This document shows, piece by piece, positions 16,182-24,530 of a stretch of 64,000 bases of DNA. The notes below the pieces were generated by a model, which did no database searches, was not told the DNA's origin, and saw only the letters and a program-made list of their open reading frames with translations. The first letter of the stretch is position 1; each line of letters starts with the position of its first letter. Source of the stretch: Lachnospiraceae bacterium (GTDB lineage Bacteria; Bacillota; Clostridia; Lachnospirales; Lachnospiraceae). The translations under genes and the position numbers were made by a program. The stretch is from positions 1-64,000 of the forward strand of contig JAFRNR010000045.1 of the NCBI GenBank assembly GCA_017430085.1, given 5' to 3'.

Positions 16182-16841
16182 TCACAGATAGGTCTGCATG
16201 CTCATCAGCGCCGGAACCAGAACGATGATGAGGGACAGTCCGAACAGGAGCAGGATGGGCAGCAGGAGTCTGGCTCCGGTCCGCTCTCCTTTCTCCCGGA
16301 CGGTCTGCAGCGAAACGGTCAGGCTGGCCGCCGCTTCCTGCTCCAGCTGTTTCAGCAGTTCCCGGTTGCCGTACTGCACATAGGTCTCCAGCAGGCCGCC
16401 CAGCCGCAGATATTCCGTTGTTCCGCAGCGCCGGCCGAAAGCGCCGTACGCGCGGTCTTCGTATTCGCCGCCCCGGATCTCTTTCCAGGTCGTCAGCATC
16501 TCTTCATACGCAGGGCGGGTCCTGACGCCTTTGCCGCGTTCTTCTTCGTAATTCCGCACCATCTTTTCCCAGCTGCTGCGCAGCGACAGACCGGCAGTCA
16601 TGTAAAGGCTCAGCATCGTGAGCAGTTCGCTGTAATCCCGGATCAGTTCCGCGCGTCGTTTCCGTTCCGCTTCCTTCTGCCGCTGGATGGGCAGGTACAG
16701 GAGCGCGGCGGCGCAGATAAGGCCGGCAAACAGCATGGCGGCCGCGTCGGCGGCCTTTCCCTGACGGAACTGCAGGACGAATGCCAGGCAGCCGCCCAGG
16801 AAGCAGACGGACGCGAGGATGCGGCTCTTTTTACCGTCCAT
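16182..16841 (-). CDS. tadC: Tad secretion inner-membrane platform protein TadC
   Basis: A 219-aa T2SF (GspF) family protein: two N-terminal membrane segments (about 8-25 and 33-52), a cytoplasmic helical domain with LLTMLSLYMTAGLSLRSSWE and LEQEAAASLTVSLQTVREKG, and a C-terminal membrane segment (about 192-212). The ATG overlaps tadB by 11 bp. It forms the platform with TadB for pilin extrusion. Confidence 0.88.
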   Translation of the reverse strand: MDGKKSRILASVCFLGGCLAFVLQFRQGKAADAAAMLFAGLICAAALLYLPIQRQKEAERKRRAELIRDYSELLTMLSLYMTAGLSLRSSWEKMVRNYEEERGKGVRTRPAYEEMLTTWKEIRGGEYEDRAYGAFGRRCGTTEYLRLGGLLETYVQYGNRELLKQLEQEAAASLTVSLQTVREKGERTGARLLLPILLLFGLSLIIVLVPALMSMQTYL

Positions 16842-17598
16842 AGCTTTTCTCCAGGATCCGGTCGCCCCACAGGAATGCCAGCACGTAAGCCAGGAGGACG
16901 CCGGCCATGATCAGGGGGCCGGCCCCTTCGTACAGGACTTTTGTCATTTCCGGGGAACTGATATCGAGGAACAGCAGCATCCCTGACGGGACCAGGCACA
17001 TGATGGAGTATTCCAGCTGCTGGCCGGCCAGGACCGATCCGATCTCGCGCCGGACCTCGCTGCGCGCATCCATCATGCGGACAAAGGCTTTCAGAACCGG
17101 CAGATAATCGCCGCCCTGCCGTTTTGCGATGACGAATATGCGGGCGAGCTGCACGCCGTCCTCCAGCGTCGTCCGGTCCCCGAAAGAACGCCAGATGCGT
17201 TCCGGCGGCGTTTTCAGGATCAGTTCGCGTCCCATCCGGGCCGCCTCGCGTCCCATCATGCTGTCCGCGCCGTACATCGTGACGATCTCATTGGCCGCGC
17301 CGGTCATGGCGTTTTCCAGGGCCAGGCCCGCGCGCAGATAAGAGATCACGGAGAGCAGGTAATCGCGCAGCTGGCCCGTCATCTGCTCGCGGCGGCGGTT
17401 CTCCGTTTTATGCCTTCCCAGCCGCAGCGCGGCCCAGGAAAAGGGAAGGATCAGCAGCAGGCAGGCCGCGATGCTCCGGAAAAACAGGAATCCCATTCCG
17501 GCTCCCAGAGCGGTGCCGGCTGCCGCAAACAGCAGGTCTTCAGGGATCCGGCTCCGGAACAGCGGGTATTCGCAGCGGGGCAGCAGGAACCGCCTCAT
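16831..17598 (-). CDS. tadB: Tad secretion inner-membrane platform protein TadB
   Basis: A T2SF (GspF) family protein of 255 aa if started at the ATG at 17598, which overlaps the end of tadA by 59 bp. The open frame continues to 17733, but that extension lies entirely inside tadA. Hydrophobic pairs at about 22-55 and 205-245 flank a cytoplasmic domain with LRAGLALENAMTGAANE and AKRQGGDYLPVLKAFVR. It works with TadA and TadC. The start is the weak point of this call. Confidence 0.85.
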   Translation of the reverse strand: MRRFLLPRCEYPLFRSRIPEDLLFAAAGTALGAGMGFLFFRSIAACLLLILPFSWAALRLGRHKTENRRREQMTGQLRDYLLSVISYLRAGLALENAMTGAANEIVTMYGADSMMGREAARMGRELILKTPPERIWRSFGDRTTLEDGVQLARIFVIAKRQGGDYLPVLKAFVRMMDARSEVRREIGSVLAGQQLEYSIMCLVPSGMLLFLDISSPEMTKVLYEGAGPLIMAGVLLAYVLAFLWGDRILEKSYGR

Positions 17599-18820
17599 CC
17601 TTGAGCCAAAAGGCTCCGTCTTCCCGGAAGCAGGGGACGGAACCGAAGATCTCGCGCCATTTTTCCGTTTTCTGCGGCTGATGTCCCGTAAACCGGAGAC
17701 CGCTTTTGTCTTTATATTCCAGGATCGTTTCAATCCGGATCTCTCCTTTCTCCATGCCCAGCACCTCGCAGACGGACAGGACGCGCCTCTTTTTGTCTTT
17801 CTGCCTGCCCAGATGCACCAGCAGATCCAGGGCAGAGGCGATCTGGCTGCGGACCGCCGCCAGGGGCAGTTCCCCGCCCATCAGCGCCATAGTTTCCAGA
17901 CGGGACAGCATGTGGGCCGCGCTGTTGGCGTGCCCGGTGGACAGCGAGCCCCGGTGGCCGGTGTTCATGGCCTGCAGCATATCCAGCGCTTCCTCGCCGC
18001 GGACTTCCCCGACCACGATGCGGTCGGGCCGCATGCGCAGCGCGGTGCGGATCAGGTCCCGGATAGAGATGCGGCCGATCCCTTCCAGATTGGGGTCGCG
18101 CGTCTCCATCCGCACCAGGTTGGGCAGACCCTGCAGCTGCAGTTCCAGGGAATCTTCGATCGTGATCACGCGCTCTTCCGCGGGGATAAAGGCGGACAGG
18201 GCATTTAAAAACGTGGTTTTGCCGGAACCGGTGCCGCCGCTGATAAAAATGTTGCAGCCGCAGATCACGGCGGAGCGCAGGAAGGCGACGCAGGCGGGCG
18301 TCAGGGCTTCCAGCGCCAGCAGTTTTTCCATGGTCAGGGGGTCTTTGAAAAACTTCCGGATCGTAACGACCGGCCCATCCGGCGCCGCGGGCGGCAGGAC
18401 GATATTCACGCGCGAGCCGTCCGCCAGCCGCAGGTCTGCGATGGGGGTAGCGGTATTGACCATGCGGTTTACGCTGGCTGCCATTACCTGGATCACGTCG
18501 TCCAGGGCCTCCCGGCCGGAAAAATGCCGGTCCCAGAGCAGCATCCGGTTGTTTTTTTCCACAAAGATGCTCCGCGTCCCGTTCACCATGATCTCGGTCA
18601 CGGTATCGTCCTCAAGCAGCGGCTGCAGGATGTCCATGCCCCGGAACGAATCCAGAAGTTGCTTGCGGTACCGCTCTTTTTCTTTCAGGCTCAGGCCCGA
18701 ATCCCGGCCCCATTCCGTCAGGGCTCTGTCGATATGCATCAGCAGGGCGGCTTCGGAATAATCGGTCTCCTGCAGTTCCGCGGCGATCCTCCGGCGGATC
18801 CTTTTGAGTTCTTCCCTCAC
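17540..18820 (-). CDS. tadA: Tad pilus assembly ATPase TadA/CpaF
   Basis: A 426-aa secretion ATPase of the GspE/VirB11 superfamily. Visible are Walker A ISGGTGSGKTTFLNAL (about 199-214), the Asp box VITIEDSLELQL, the His box GHRGSLSTGHANS and the Walker-B-type DRIVVGEVRGEEALD. The N-terminal domain holds VTEIMVNGTRSIFVE, typical of CpaF. It powers Flp pilin secretion through TadB/TadC. The start overlaps the tadZ stop by 4 bp. Confidence 0.96.
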   Translation of the reverse strand: MREELKRIRRRIAAELQETDYSEAALLMHIDRALTEWGRDSGLSLKEKERYRKQLLDSFRGMDILQPLLEDDTVTEIMVNGTRSIFVEKNNRMLLWDRHFSGREALDDVIQVMAASVNRMVNTATPIADLRLADGSRVNIVLPPAAPDGPVVTIRKFFKDPLTMEKLLALEALTPACVAFLRSAVICGCNIFISGGTGSGKTTFLNALSAFIPAEERVITIEDSLELQLQGLPNLVRMETRDPNLEGIGRISIRDLIRTALRMRPDRIVVGEVRGEEALDMLQAMNTGHRGSLSTGHANSAAHMLSRLETMALMGGELPLAAVRSQIASALDLLVHLGRQKDKKRRVLSVCEVLGMEKGEIRIETILEYKDKSGLRFTGHQPQKTEKWREIFGSVPCFREDGAFWLKDEAVPAAPLRIPAVPEPDP

Positions 18821-19788
18821 AGTTCAGCCTCCGCCAGTGCTTTCAGGCAGCGGCCCCACGACATGAGACGGAGTTCCCGGTGGTCCACCCATTCCGGCAT
18901 GTTTTCGGGCGGAAGCCGGTACGGACGCTGTGTGGCCAAACACGACTCTCCGCCCGCAGCCTCCAGATGCTCCCGCCATTCTTCCCATTTGGCGATGGCC
19001 AGTCGGTCTTCGCGCAGGGGCACATAGACGCGGTCGCAGTATTTCAGGATCTCCTCCGGGCGGACGATCCCGTCTCCCAGATCGATCAGGATATACCGGA
19101 AGCCGCCTCCGCTCCGCAGCTGCTCCAGCAGAAATCCCCAGTCTTTCCCGTTCATTTCCAGCAGATCGTCCGCTTCCCGGACCGGCGGAATGAACGCGAG
19201 CGGGCCCAGATATTCCGTCAGTTCCGGCAGATGCTCCAACGGATCGCCCTGGACCCGGGCATAGTACAGAAGGTCCGACAGACTGCCGCCGCTGCCCGGA
19301 ATGATTCGGCGCAGTCCCGGATACCGCTCCAGATTCAGGAGCAGCGACGGCGCCGTTTCCGCCAGATTGAGGCCCATCAGGATGGCGCTGACGCTCTGCC
19401 CCGCGCCGTGCACCGGCGAGTAAAACCCGAGCAGGCGGCACACGGACTGCGGCGCCGCATCCCGTTCCGGGATCCGCCAGCACTGCCGGATCCGGCGGGC
19501 CTGCCGGTCCATGGAGCGGTAGACGGGCATTTGTCTCTCGTTCGTGCCCTCGCTCCGTTCCGTGAAGACAAGGAAGGGGATGCCCCGTTCTTCGGCCGGG
19601 CGGATGTCAAAGCCTTCTTTTCCGATGACCAGGGAGGCCTGCCCTTTCCGGATCCAGTCCAGGAAAGGCGCTTCTTCCGTAAAGGTCACGCAGCGGATCT
19701 CCAGGCCGGTCTTTCTCTCGAGATAGTCCGAAAACCGTTTCAGAAAGACCGGGTCGGTGTAATATAAAACAAGTCTTTTTTCTGACAT
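18817..19788 (-). CDS. TadZ/CpaE-like protein with an altered P-loop
   Basis: A 323-aa protein. Residues 1-110 form a receiver-like, atypical domain; from about 117 a MinD/ParA-like domain starts. The P-loop position reads SPVHGAGQS (124-132) where related proteins have SPVxxxGKT, so the phosphate-binding Lys is Gln131. Other parts such as YILIDLGDGI (about 249-258) resemble the ParA fold. TadZ localises the Tad machinery to a site in the cell. The ATG at 19788 with AGAGAGGATCC upstream is better than the longer frame start at 19902, which lies in the promoter. It is the first gene of the operon. Confidence 0.78.
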   Translation of the reverse strand: MSEKRLVLYYTDPVFLKRFSDYLERKTGLEIRCVTFTEEAPFLDWIRKGQASLVIGKEGFDIRPAEERGIPFLVFTERSEGTNERQMPVYRSMDRQARRIRQCWRIPERDAAPQSVCRLLGFYSPVHGAGQSVSAILMGLNLAETAPSLLLNLERYPGLRRIIPGSGGSLSDLLYYARVQGDPLEHLPELTEYLGPLAFIPPVREADDLLEMNGKDWGFLLEQLRSGGGFRYILIDLGDGIVRPEEILKYCDRVYVPLREDRLAIAKWEEWREHLEAAGGESCLATQRPYRLPPENMPEWVDHRELRLMSWGRCLKALAEAEL

Positions 19789-19854
19789 GGATCCTCTCTT
19801 TCCCGGCCGGCCGGACAGACCGTTTTCTGCCCTCCTGCCGGCCGGATGCGTACG

Positions 19855-19870
19855 AAGTGCCGAAGCACTT
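19855..19870 (-). other. Hairpin with UUCG tetraloop at the 5' end of the tad mRNA
   Basis: On the minus strand AAGUGC-UUCG-GCACUU forms a perfect 6-bp stem with the very stable C(UUCG)G loop. It coincides with the predicted transcription start of the tad operon (about 19866-19869) and so could cap the 5' end of the mRNA. On the plus strand it lies upstream of the glgB promoter. Confidence 0.55.
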
Positions 19871-19872
19871 TG

Positions 19873-19902
19873 ATTATGGGCCCCGTTTTGGCCCAAGGTC
19901 AA
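19873..19902 (-). promoter_or_regulatory. Promoter of the tad operon with an operator-like inverted repeat in the spacer
   Basis: TTGACC (19897-19902), an 18-bp spacer and CATAAT (19873-19878) on the minus strand. Within the spacer lies a perfect inverted repeat TGGGCC-7 nt-GGCCCA (19877-19895), a typical position for a repressor site. Confidence 0.5.
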
Positions 19903-19910
19903 GTGAACTA

Positions 19911-19924
19911 TCGGCCGCGGCCGA
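19911..19924. promoter_or_regulatory. 14-bp perfect palindrome between tad and glgB promoters
   Basis: TCGGCCGCGGCCGA reads the same on both strands and lies 8 bp upstream of the tad -35 box and 65 bp upstream of the glgB -35 box. It could be a binding site for a dimeric regulator. No protein is assigned. Confidence 0.4.
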
Positions 19925-19989
19925 CGCTTATCGCGTCACGGAAAAAGACGGTTTTCACCGTTTGTTCATCTTTTTTTCCGGGAGACATC

Positions 19990-20018
19990 TTGTCCTTTCG
20001 CCGAATCTTTGTTAGAAT
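19990..20018 (+). promoter_or_regulatory. Promoter of glgB
   Basis: TTGTCC (19990-19995), a 17-bp spacer and TAGAAT (20013-20018). The GAGGTGA ribosome site starts about 13 bp downstream. Besides this promoter and the tad control region, the 19789-20042 gap shows nothing else. Confidence 0.55.
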
Positions 20019-20042
20019 ACAGATGCAAGTGAGGTGAACGAT

Positions 20043-21923
20043 ATGATTTCAGACGTCGATATGTATTTATTCGGGCAGGGCACCCATTACGAAATCTACA
20101 AGAAGCTGGGAGCGCATCCCTGCGAAGTAGGCGGCGTAACGGGCTTTTCTTTTGCCGTCTGGGCGCCGCACGCCGTTTCGGTCTCCGTTGTGGGGGACTT
20201 CAACGGATGGAACAATACCCGCAACCCCATGATGCTTTTAGAAGGCTCCGGCATCTTCGCGTGTTTCATTCCCGAAGCGCAAGCCGGCCAGCTGTACAAG
20301 TACGATATCCTGACGCAGAACCATCAGCACCTGCTGAAGGCCGACCCCTTCGCGTTCTCCACGGAGTTCCGGCCCGGCACCGCGTCGCGCCTGTACGCGC
20401 CGTCCTATGAATTCCACGATGAGGAATGGATCGCGTCCCGTCCCGCCTCGGAGGCGGACATCCGGCGGATGCCGCTCGCCATTTACGAATGCCAGCTGGC
20501 CTCCTGGATGCGCCATCCCGGCGCCGACCCGAGTTTCTACTCCTACCGGAAACTGGCGGAGCGGCTGGGCGGCTACGTCAAATACATGGGCTATACCCAC
20601 ATCGAGCTGATCGGGATCTCCGAATATCCGCTGGACGCCTCCTGGGGTTATCAGGTCACCGGATATTATTCTCCCACTTCGCGCCACGGGTCGCCGGACG
20701 ATTTCAAGTACTTCATTGACGAGATGCACCGCCAGGGCATCGGCGTGATCATGGACTGGGTCCCGGCGCATTTCCCGCGCGACGCGCACGCGCTGGCCAA
20801 TTTCGACGGCGAGCCGCTGTTTGAATACGCGGATCCGCGCCGCGGCGAGCACGCGGAATGGGGCACGAAGGTCTTCGACCTGGGCCGGCCGCAGGTCTCC
20901 AACTTCCTGATCGCCAACGCGCTGTACTGGCTGCGCGAATTCCACATCGACGGCCTGCGCGTGGACGCGGTGGCCTCCATGCTGTACCTGGATTACGGCA
21001 AGCAGGGCGGGGACGCCGTCCGGAACATCTACGGCGGCAACGAAAACCTTGAATCCATCGAATTCTTCAAACATTTGAACAGCATCATCCGCCAGGAATG
21101 CCCCGGCACCTTCACGGTGGCGGAGGAAAGCACGGCCTGGCCCGGCGTCACGGCCTCCCCGCTGGACGGCGGCCTGGGCTTCACTTTCAAGTGGAACATG
21201 GGCTGGATGCACGATTTCCTGGAATACATGGAAAAAGACCCTATCTTCCGCCGCTACCACCACGGCAAGATGACGCTGCCCATGACCTACTCCGGCGCGG
21301 AGCATTACATCCTGGTGCTCTCGCACGACGAAGTGGTCCACATGAAGCGCTCCATGTTCGAAAAGATGCCCGGCGACGAATGGCAGAAATATGCGTGCCT
21401 GAAAGCCGCGTACACGTTCATGACGGGCCATCCGGGCAAGAAGCTGCTCTTCATGGGCGGCGAATTCGGCCAGCGCCGCGAATGGAACGAGGACCGCGAG
21501 CTCGACTGGTTCATGCTGGGCGACGAGCGGAACCGCGACCTGCAGTCGTATTACCGCAGCCTGCTGGAGCTCTACCGCCGCTATCCCGCGCTGTACGTCA
21601 CGGACTTCGGCGGCGAAGGCTTCGAATGGATCAATTCCTGGGATGCGGACCGCTGCATCTTCAGCTTCACGCGCTATGAGCAGGACAAGGAGCACCCGCT
21701 CGTCTTCGTCGTGAATTTCGCGCCGGTGCCGCGCGACGACTACGCGGTCGGCGTGCCCGCGGAAGGCCGCTACGAACTGCTGCTGGACCAGACGCGCGGT
21801 TTCTATGAAGACGCCGAGGACCGCCCGATCCTGGAAACGCAGGAGGAGGAATGCGACGGGCGGGCCAACCGCCTGACGTTCCCGCTGCCGGCATATGGCA
21901 CCGCGGTATACCGGAAACTGTAA
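20043..21923 (+). CDS. glgB: 1,4-alpha-glucan branching enzyme
   Basis: A 626-aa GH13 enzyme that makes alpha-1,6 branches in glycogen. It has an N-terminal CBM48-like domain (about 20-110, FAVWAPHAVSVSVVGDFNGW) and the barrel with DGLRVDAVASMLYLDY (nucleophile Asp), FTVAEESTAWPGVT (acid/base Glu) and VLSHDEVVH (transition-state Asp). The beta domain follows. The ATG at 20043 with GAGGTGA upstream is preferred to the GTG three codons earlier, which overlaps the ribosome site. It stands alone: no glgA, glgC or glgP is nearby. Confidence 0.96.
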   Translation: MISDVDMYLFGQGTHYEIYKKLGAHPCEVGGVTGFSFAVWAPHAVSVSVVGDFNGWNNTRNPMMLLEGSGIFACFIPEAQAGQLYKYDILTQNHQHLLKADPFAFSTEFRPGTASRLYAPSYEFHDEEWIASRPASEADIRRMPLAIYECQLASWMRHPGADPSFYSYRKLAERLGGYVKYMGYTHIELIGISEYPLDASWGYQVTGYYSPTSRHGSPDDFKYFIDEMHRQGIGVIMDWVPAHFPRDAHALANFDGEPLFEYADPRRGEHAEWGTKVFDLGRPQVSNFLIANALYWLREFHIDGLRVDAVASMLYLDYGKQGGDAVRNIYGGNENLESIEFFKHLNSIIRQECPGTFTVAEESTAWPGVTASPLDGGLGFTFKWNMGWMHDFLEYMEKDPIFRRYHHGKMTLPMTYSGAEHYILVLSHDEVVHMKRSMFEKMPGDEWQKYACLKAAYTFMTGHPGKKLLFMGGEFGQRREWNEDRELDWFMLGDERNRDLQSYYRSLLELYRRYPALYVTDFGGEGFEWINSWDADRCIFSFTRYEQDKEHPLVFVVNFAPVPRDDYAVGVPAEGRYELLLDQTRGFYEDAEDRPILETQEEECDGRANRLTFPLPAYGTAVYRKL

Positions 21924-21940
21924 CCGTTCCACAGAATATG

Positions 21941-21986
21941 AAAAAGACGCAGGCTGCGGGTTTTCCTCAAAGCCTGCGTCTTTTTT
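21941..21986. terminator. Bidirectional terminator between glgB and rsmI
   Basis: AAAAAGACGCAGGCT (21941-21955) pairs with AGCCTGCGTCTTTTT (21970-21985), flanked by A on one side and T on the other, so it can stop both the rightward glgB and the leftward rsmI transcripts. Confidence 0.88.
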
Positions 21987-22021
21987 GCGGGGCGGTCATG
22001 AACGGTTTTCGCCCCCGAAAT

Positions 22022-22867
22022 CTACTTCATCAGCAGCGCGTACAGCGTGTTGCGGCTGATCGCAAAATCCTCCGCCATCGCTTTTATCGCTTCTTTCTTA
22101 GTCATTCCTTTGTTCATATACGCCTGCAGGTGCTCCTCGGGGGAACAGCTTTCCCAGGTGTTGCGCATTTCCTCTTCTTTGTCCCGCCGGCTTTTGCCCG
22201 CGATGACGAGCACGTATTCGCCGCGGGGCTCTTTTTCCTGATACAGGGCCTCCGCTTCCTCCAGGGTCAGCGGCAGTGCTTCCTCGTGAATCTTCGTCAG
22301 TTCGCGGCACAGGCATGCGGGGCGGGCACCGCCCAGGCACTCTTTCAGTTCCTGCAGGGTGCGGCGCAGGCGGTGCGGCGCCTCGTAGAGGACGATGGTC
22401 CGTTCTTCCTCGCGCAGCGAGTCCAGCACGGCTTTCCTGTCCTTGCTCTCCATCGGCAGGAAACCTTCAAAAACGAAGCGGCGCGCGGAGATGCCGGACA
22501 GGGTCAGGGCCGTGATCAGCGCGCAGGGCCCGGGCAGGGAGGTCACGGGGATGCCCGCTTCCCGGGCCATGATCACCAGGACTTCGCCCGGGTCGGAAAT
22601 GACCGGCGTGCCCGCGTCGCTGATCAGGGCGATGTTTTCGCCCTGCAGCAGCCGGCCTACCAGTTCCTCCGCCCGCTCGTATTTATTGTGCTCGTGATAA
22701 CTGACCAGCGGCTTGCTGATCCCGTAATAGTCCAGGAGGCCTTTGCTGTGCCGGGTGTCTTCCGCCGCAATCAGGTCGGCTTCCTGCAGCACGCGGACGG
22801 CGCGGGCGGAGATATCCTCCCGGTTACCGATCGGGGTCGCGCAGATATATAACGTTCCGCAGCTCAT
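22022..22867 (-). CDS. rsmI: 16S rRNA 2'-O-ribose C1402 methyltransferase RsmI
   Basis: A 281-aa SPOUT-independent tetrapyrrole-methylase-fold enzyme. Family motifs are LYICATPIGNREDISARAV (5-23), IAAEDTRHSKGLLDY, ALISDAGTPVISDPG and VTSLPGPCALITALTLSG. A C-terminal helix-turn-helix-like tail (MTKKEAIKAMAEDFAISRN) is usual in Firmicutes. The ATG overlaps the methyltransferase gene before it by 4 bp. Confidence 0.95.
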   Translation of the reverse strand: MSCGTLYICATPIGNREDISARAVRVLQEADLIAAEDTRHSKGLLDYYGISKPLVSYHEHNKYERAEELVGRLLQGENIALISDAGTPVISDPGEVLVIMAREAGIPVTSLPGPCALITALTLSGISARRFVFEGFLPMESKDRKAVLDSLREEERTIVLYEAPHRLRRTLQELKECLGGARPACLCRELTKIHEEALPLTLEEAEALYQEKEPRGEYVLVIAGKSRRDKEEEMRNTWESCSPEEHLQAYMNKGMTKKEAIKAMAEDFAISRNTLYALLMK

Positions 22868-23622
22868 TCTTCGCTCTCCTCCTCTCCGCTTCCGCAGGCC
22901 CGGCGGACTTCTTCCGTGAACTGTCCCGGCGCCTCATAGATCACACAGGGCGGTTCGACGGTCAGGCCTTCCCGCTGTCCTTTCTTCGCTTCCAGTAAAA
23001 ACAGTTCCCCGGCATCGCCCCGGAACGAATGCACGATCCGGAGGCGCCTGGCTTTCAGGCCGTACGCCGGCAGGAGGCCCAGGGTCTCGCCCATACGCCA
23101 GCAGCGGAATACCAGGAACAGGCTGCCGCCTTCGCAGAGCAGGCCCGCGCTTTCGCGCAGGACATCTTCCAGCGTGCAGGCGACTTCGTGGCGGGCGATG
23201 GCTTTGGCGGAAGCCGGATTGAGCAGCCCGGAGCCCGCCTTGATGTACGGCGGATTGACGACCACCGCGTCGTACGTGTTCTTCTCCAGATACTCCGAAG
23301 CGTTCCGCAGATCCGCCTCCAGGACGTCCACTTCATCCGCCAACCCGTTCAGGGCCATGTTGCGGCGGGCCAGATCCGCCTGTTCCGGCTGGATCTCCAC
23401 CGCTGTGAAATGTCCGCCTTTGTCCCGGGCCTTCAGAAGCAGCGGCAGGATCCCGTTGCCGCAGCCCAGATCCGCCGTCTTCGCACGGGGGGACAGGTCA
23501 GCAAACTCCGCCAGCAGCACGGCGTCGATACCAAAACAGAAGGTCTTCGTATTCTGAATGATACGAAAACCTTTCCGTCCCAGATCGTCTGTCCGTTCGT
23601 CCTGCTGCCGAGTATCCGTCAT
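22864..23622 (-). CDS. tRNA1(Val) adenine-37 N6-methyltransferase-like protein
   Basis: A 252-aa Rossmann methyltransferase with the SAM-binding AKTADLGCGNGILPLLLK (about 47-64) and the catalytic VVNPPYI (about 124-130) of N6-adenine methyltransferases. Clostridial relatives are encoded next to rsmI and annotated as TrmN6/YfiC-like. The overlap with both neighbours shows translational coupling. The exact tRNA target is inferred from the family. Confidence 0.85.
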   Translation of the reverse strand: MTDTRQQDERTDDLGRKGFRIIQNTKTFCFGIDAVLLAEFADLSPRAKTADLGCGNGILPLLLKARDKGGHFTAVEIQPEQADLARRNMALNGLADEVDVLEADLRNASEYLEKNTYDAVVVNPPYIKAGSGLLNPASAKAIARHEVACTLEDVLRESAGLLCEGGSLFLVFRCWRMGETLGLLPAYGLKARRLRIVHSFRGDAGELFLLEAKKGQREGLTVEPPCVIYEAPGQFTEEVRRACGSGEEESEE

Positions 23623-24530
23623 GATTCCACGGAGCTCTTTCTTCCCGCCGGATCCTTGCTTTCCAGCGCTTCCAGCTCGCTGGCTTCCTTCAGTTCTTCC
23701 TCGCTGAGTTTCATCCGGCCCTTGCGGTGATGCTGGCTGAACAGCAGGTCTTCGACCGGATATTCGGCCACGTCGGAATCTTCGCCGTCGGGATTGATCA
23801 GCACTTTCACGGTCTGGCGCAGCACGTTGACGCTCTGCACCACGCCCTTGGTCCCCTCTTCGCGGACCGTGACGCGTTCGCCGACCTGCGGCAGTTTGCC
23901 GTTCAGGTACTCGTACGTGGCCTGCTCATTGTTCAGGCAGCACATGAGGCGGCCGCAGATGCCGGAGATCTTGGTGGGATTCAGGGACAGGTTCTGTTCC
24001 TTGGCCATGCGGATGGAGACCGTCTGGAACTCGCTCAGGTAGCTGTGACAGCACAGTTCGCGGCCGCAGACGCCGACGCCGCCCAGCAGTTTGGTCTCGT
24101 CGCGCACGCCGATCTGGCGCAGCTCGATGCGCGTGTGGAACACGGAGGCCAGGTCCTTGACCAGCTCGCGGAAGTCCACGCGGTTGTCCGCGGTGAAATA
24201 AAACAGGATCTTACCGCCGTCGAACGTGTATTCCACGGAGACCAGCTTCATCAGCAGTTTATGTTTGGCTATCTTTTCCTTCCCGATCTGGAAGGCCCTG
24301 GCTTCCAGGACGCGGTTCTTGCCGTCCTGCTCCAGGTCCGCCGCGGTGGCGATCCGCAGGATCGGCTTCAGATCCGTCTCTTCCGTTTCGGTCAGCGCGA
24401 GCACCGTGCCCATTTCCAGGCCGCGGGCCGTTTCCACGATGACCTTCATGTTGCGGTTCAGTTCCAGACCGTTCGCGGCATAATAGTGGTGTTTGCCGGG
24501 ATGTCTCAATCCTACACTGACCTTTTGCAT
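23619..24530 (-). CDS. ricT: RicT/YaaT, PSP1-family protein
   Basis: A 303-aa PSP1 protein. The cysteine-rich part reads GVCGRELCCHSYL (about 150-162) and ISGICGRLMCCLNNEQ (about 185-200), the iron-sulfur ligands of the RicAFT complex. In Bacillus the RicA/F/T complex directs RNase Y mRNA maturation and affects sporulation and competence. The order holB-ricT is conserved in Firmicutes. A hydrophilic Glu/Lys-rich tail follows residue 270. Confidence 0.92.
   Translation of the reverse strand: MQKVSVGLRHPGKHHYYAANGLELNRNMKVIVETARGLEMGTVLALTETEETDLKPILRIATAADLEQDGKNRVLEARAFQIGKEKIAKHKLLMKLVSVEYTFDGGKILFYFTADNRVDFRELVKDLASVFHTRIELRQIGVRDETKLLGGVGVCGRELCCHSYLSEFQTVSIRMAKEQNLSLNPTKISGICGRLMCCLNNEQATYEYLNGKLPQVGERVTVREEGTKGVVQSVNVLRQTVKVLINPDGEDSDVAEYPVEDLLFSQHHRKGRMKLSEEELKEASELEALESKDPAGRKSSVES

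Noticed and set aside
17599..17733. Upstream extension of tadB
   Set aside because: It lies wholly inside tadA and does not resemble the TadB N-terminus.
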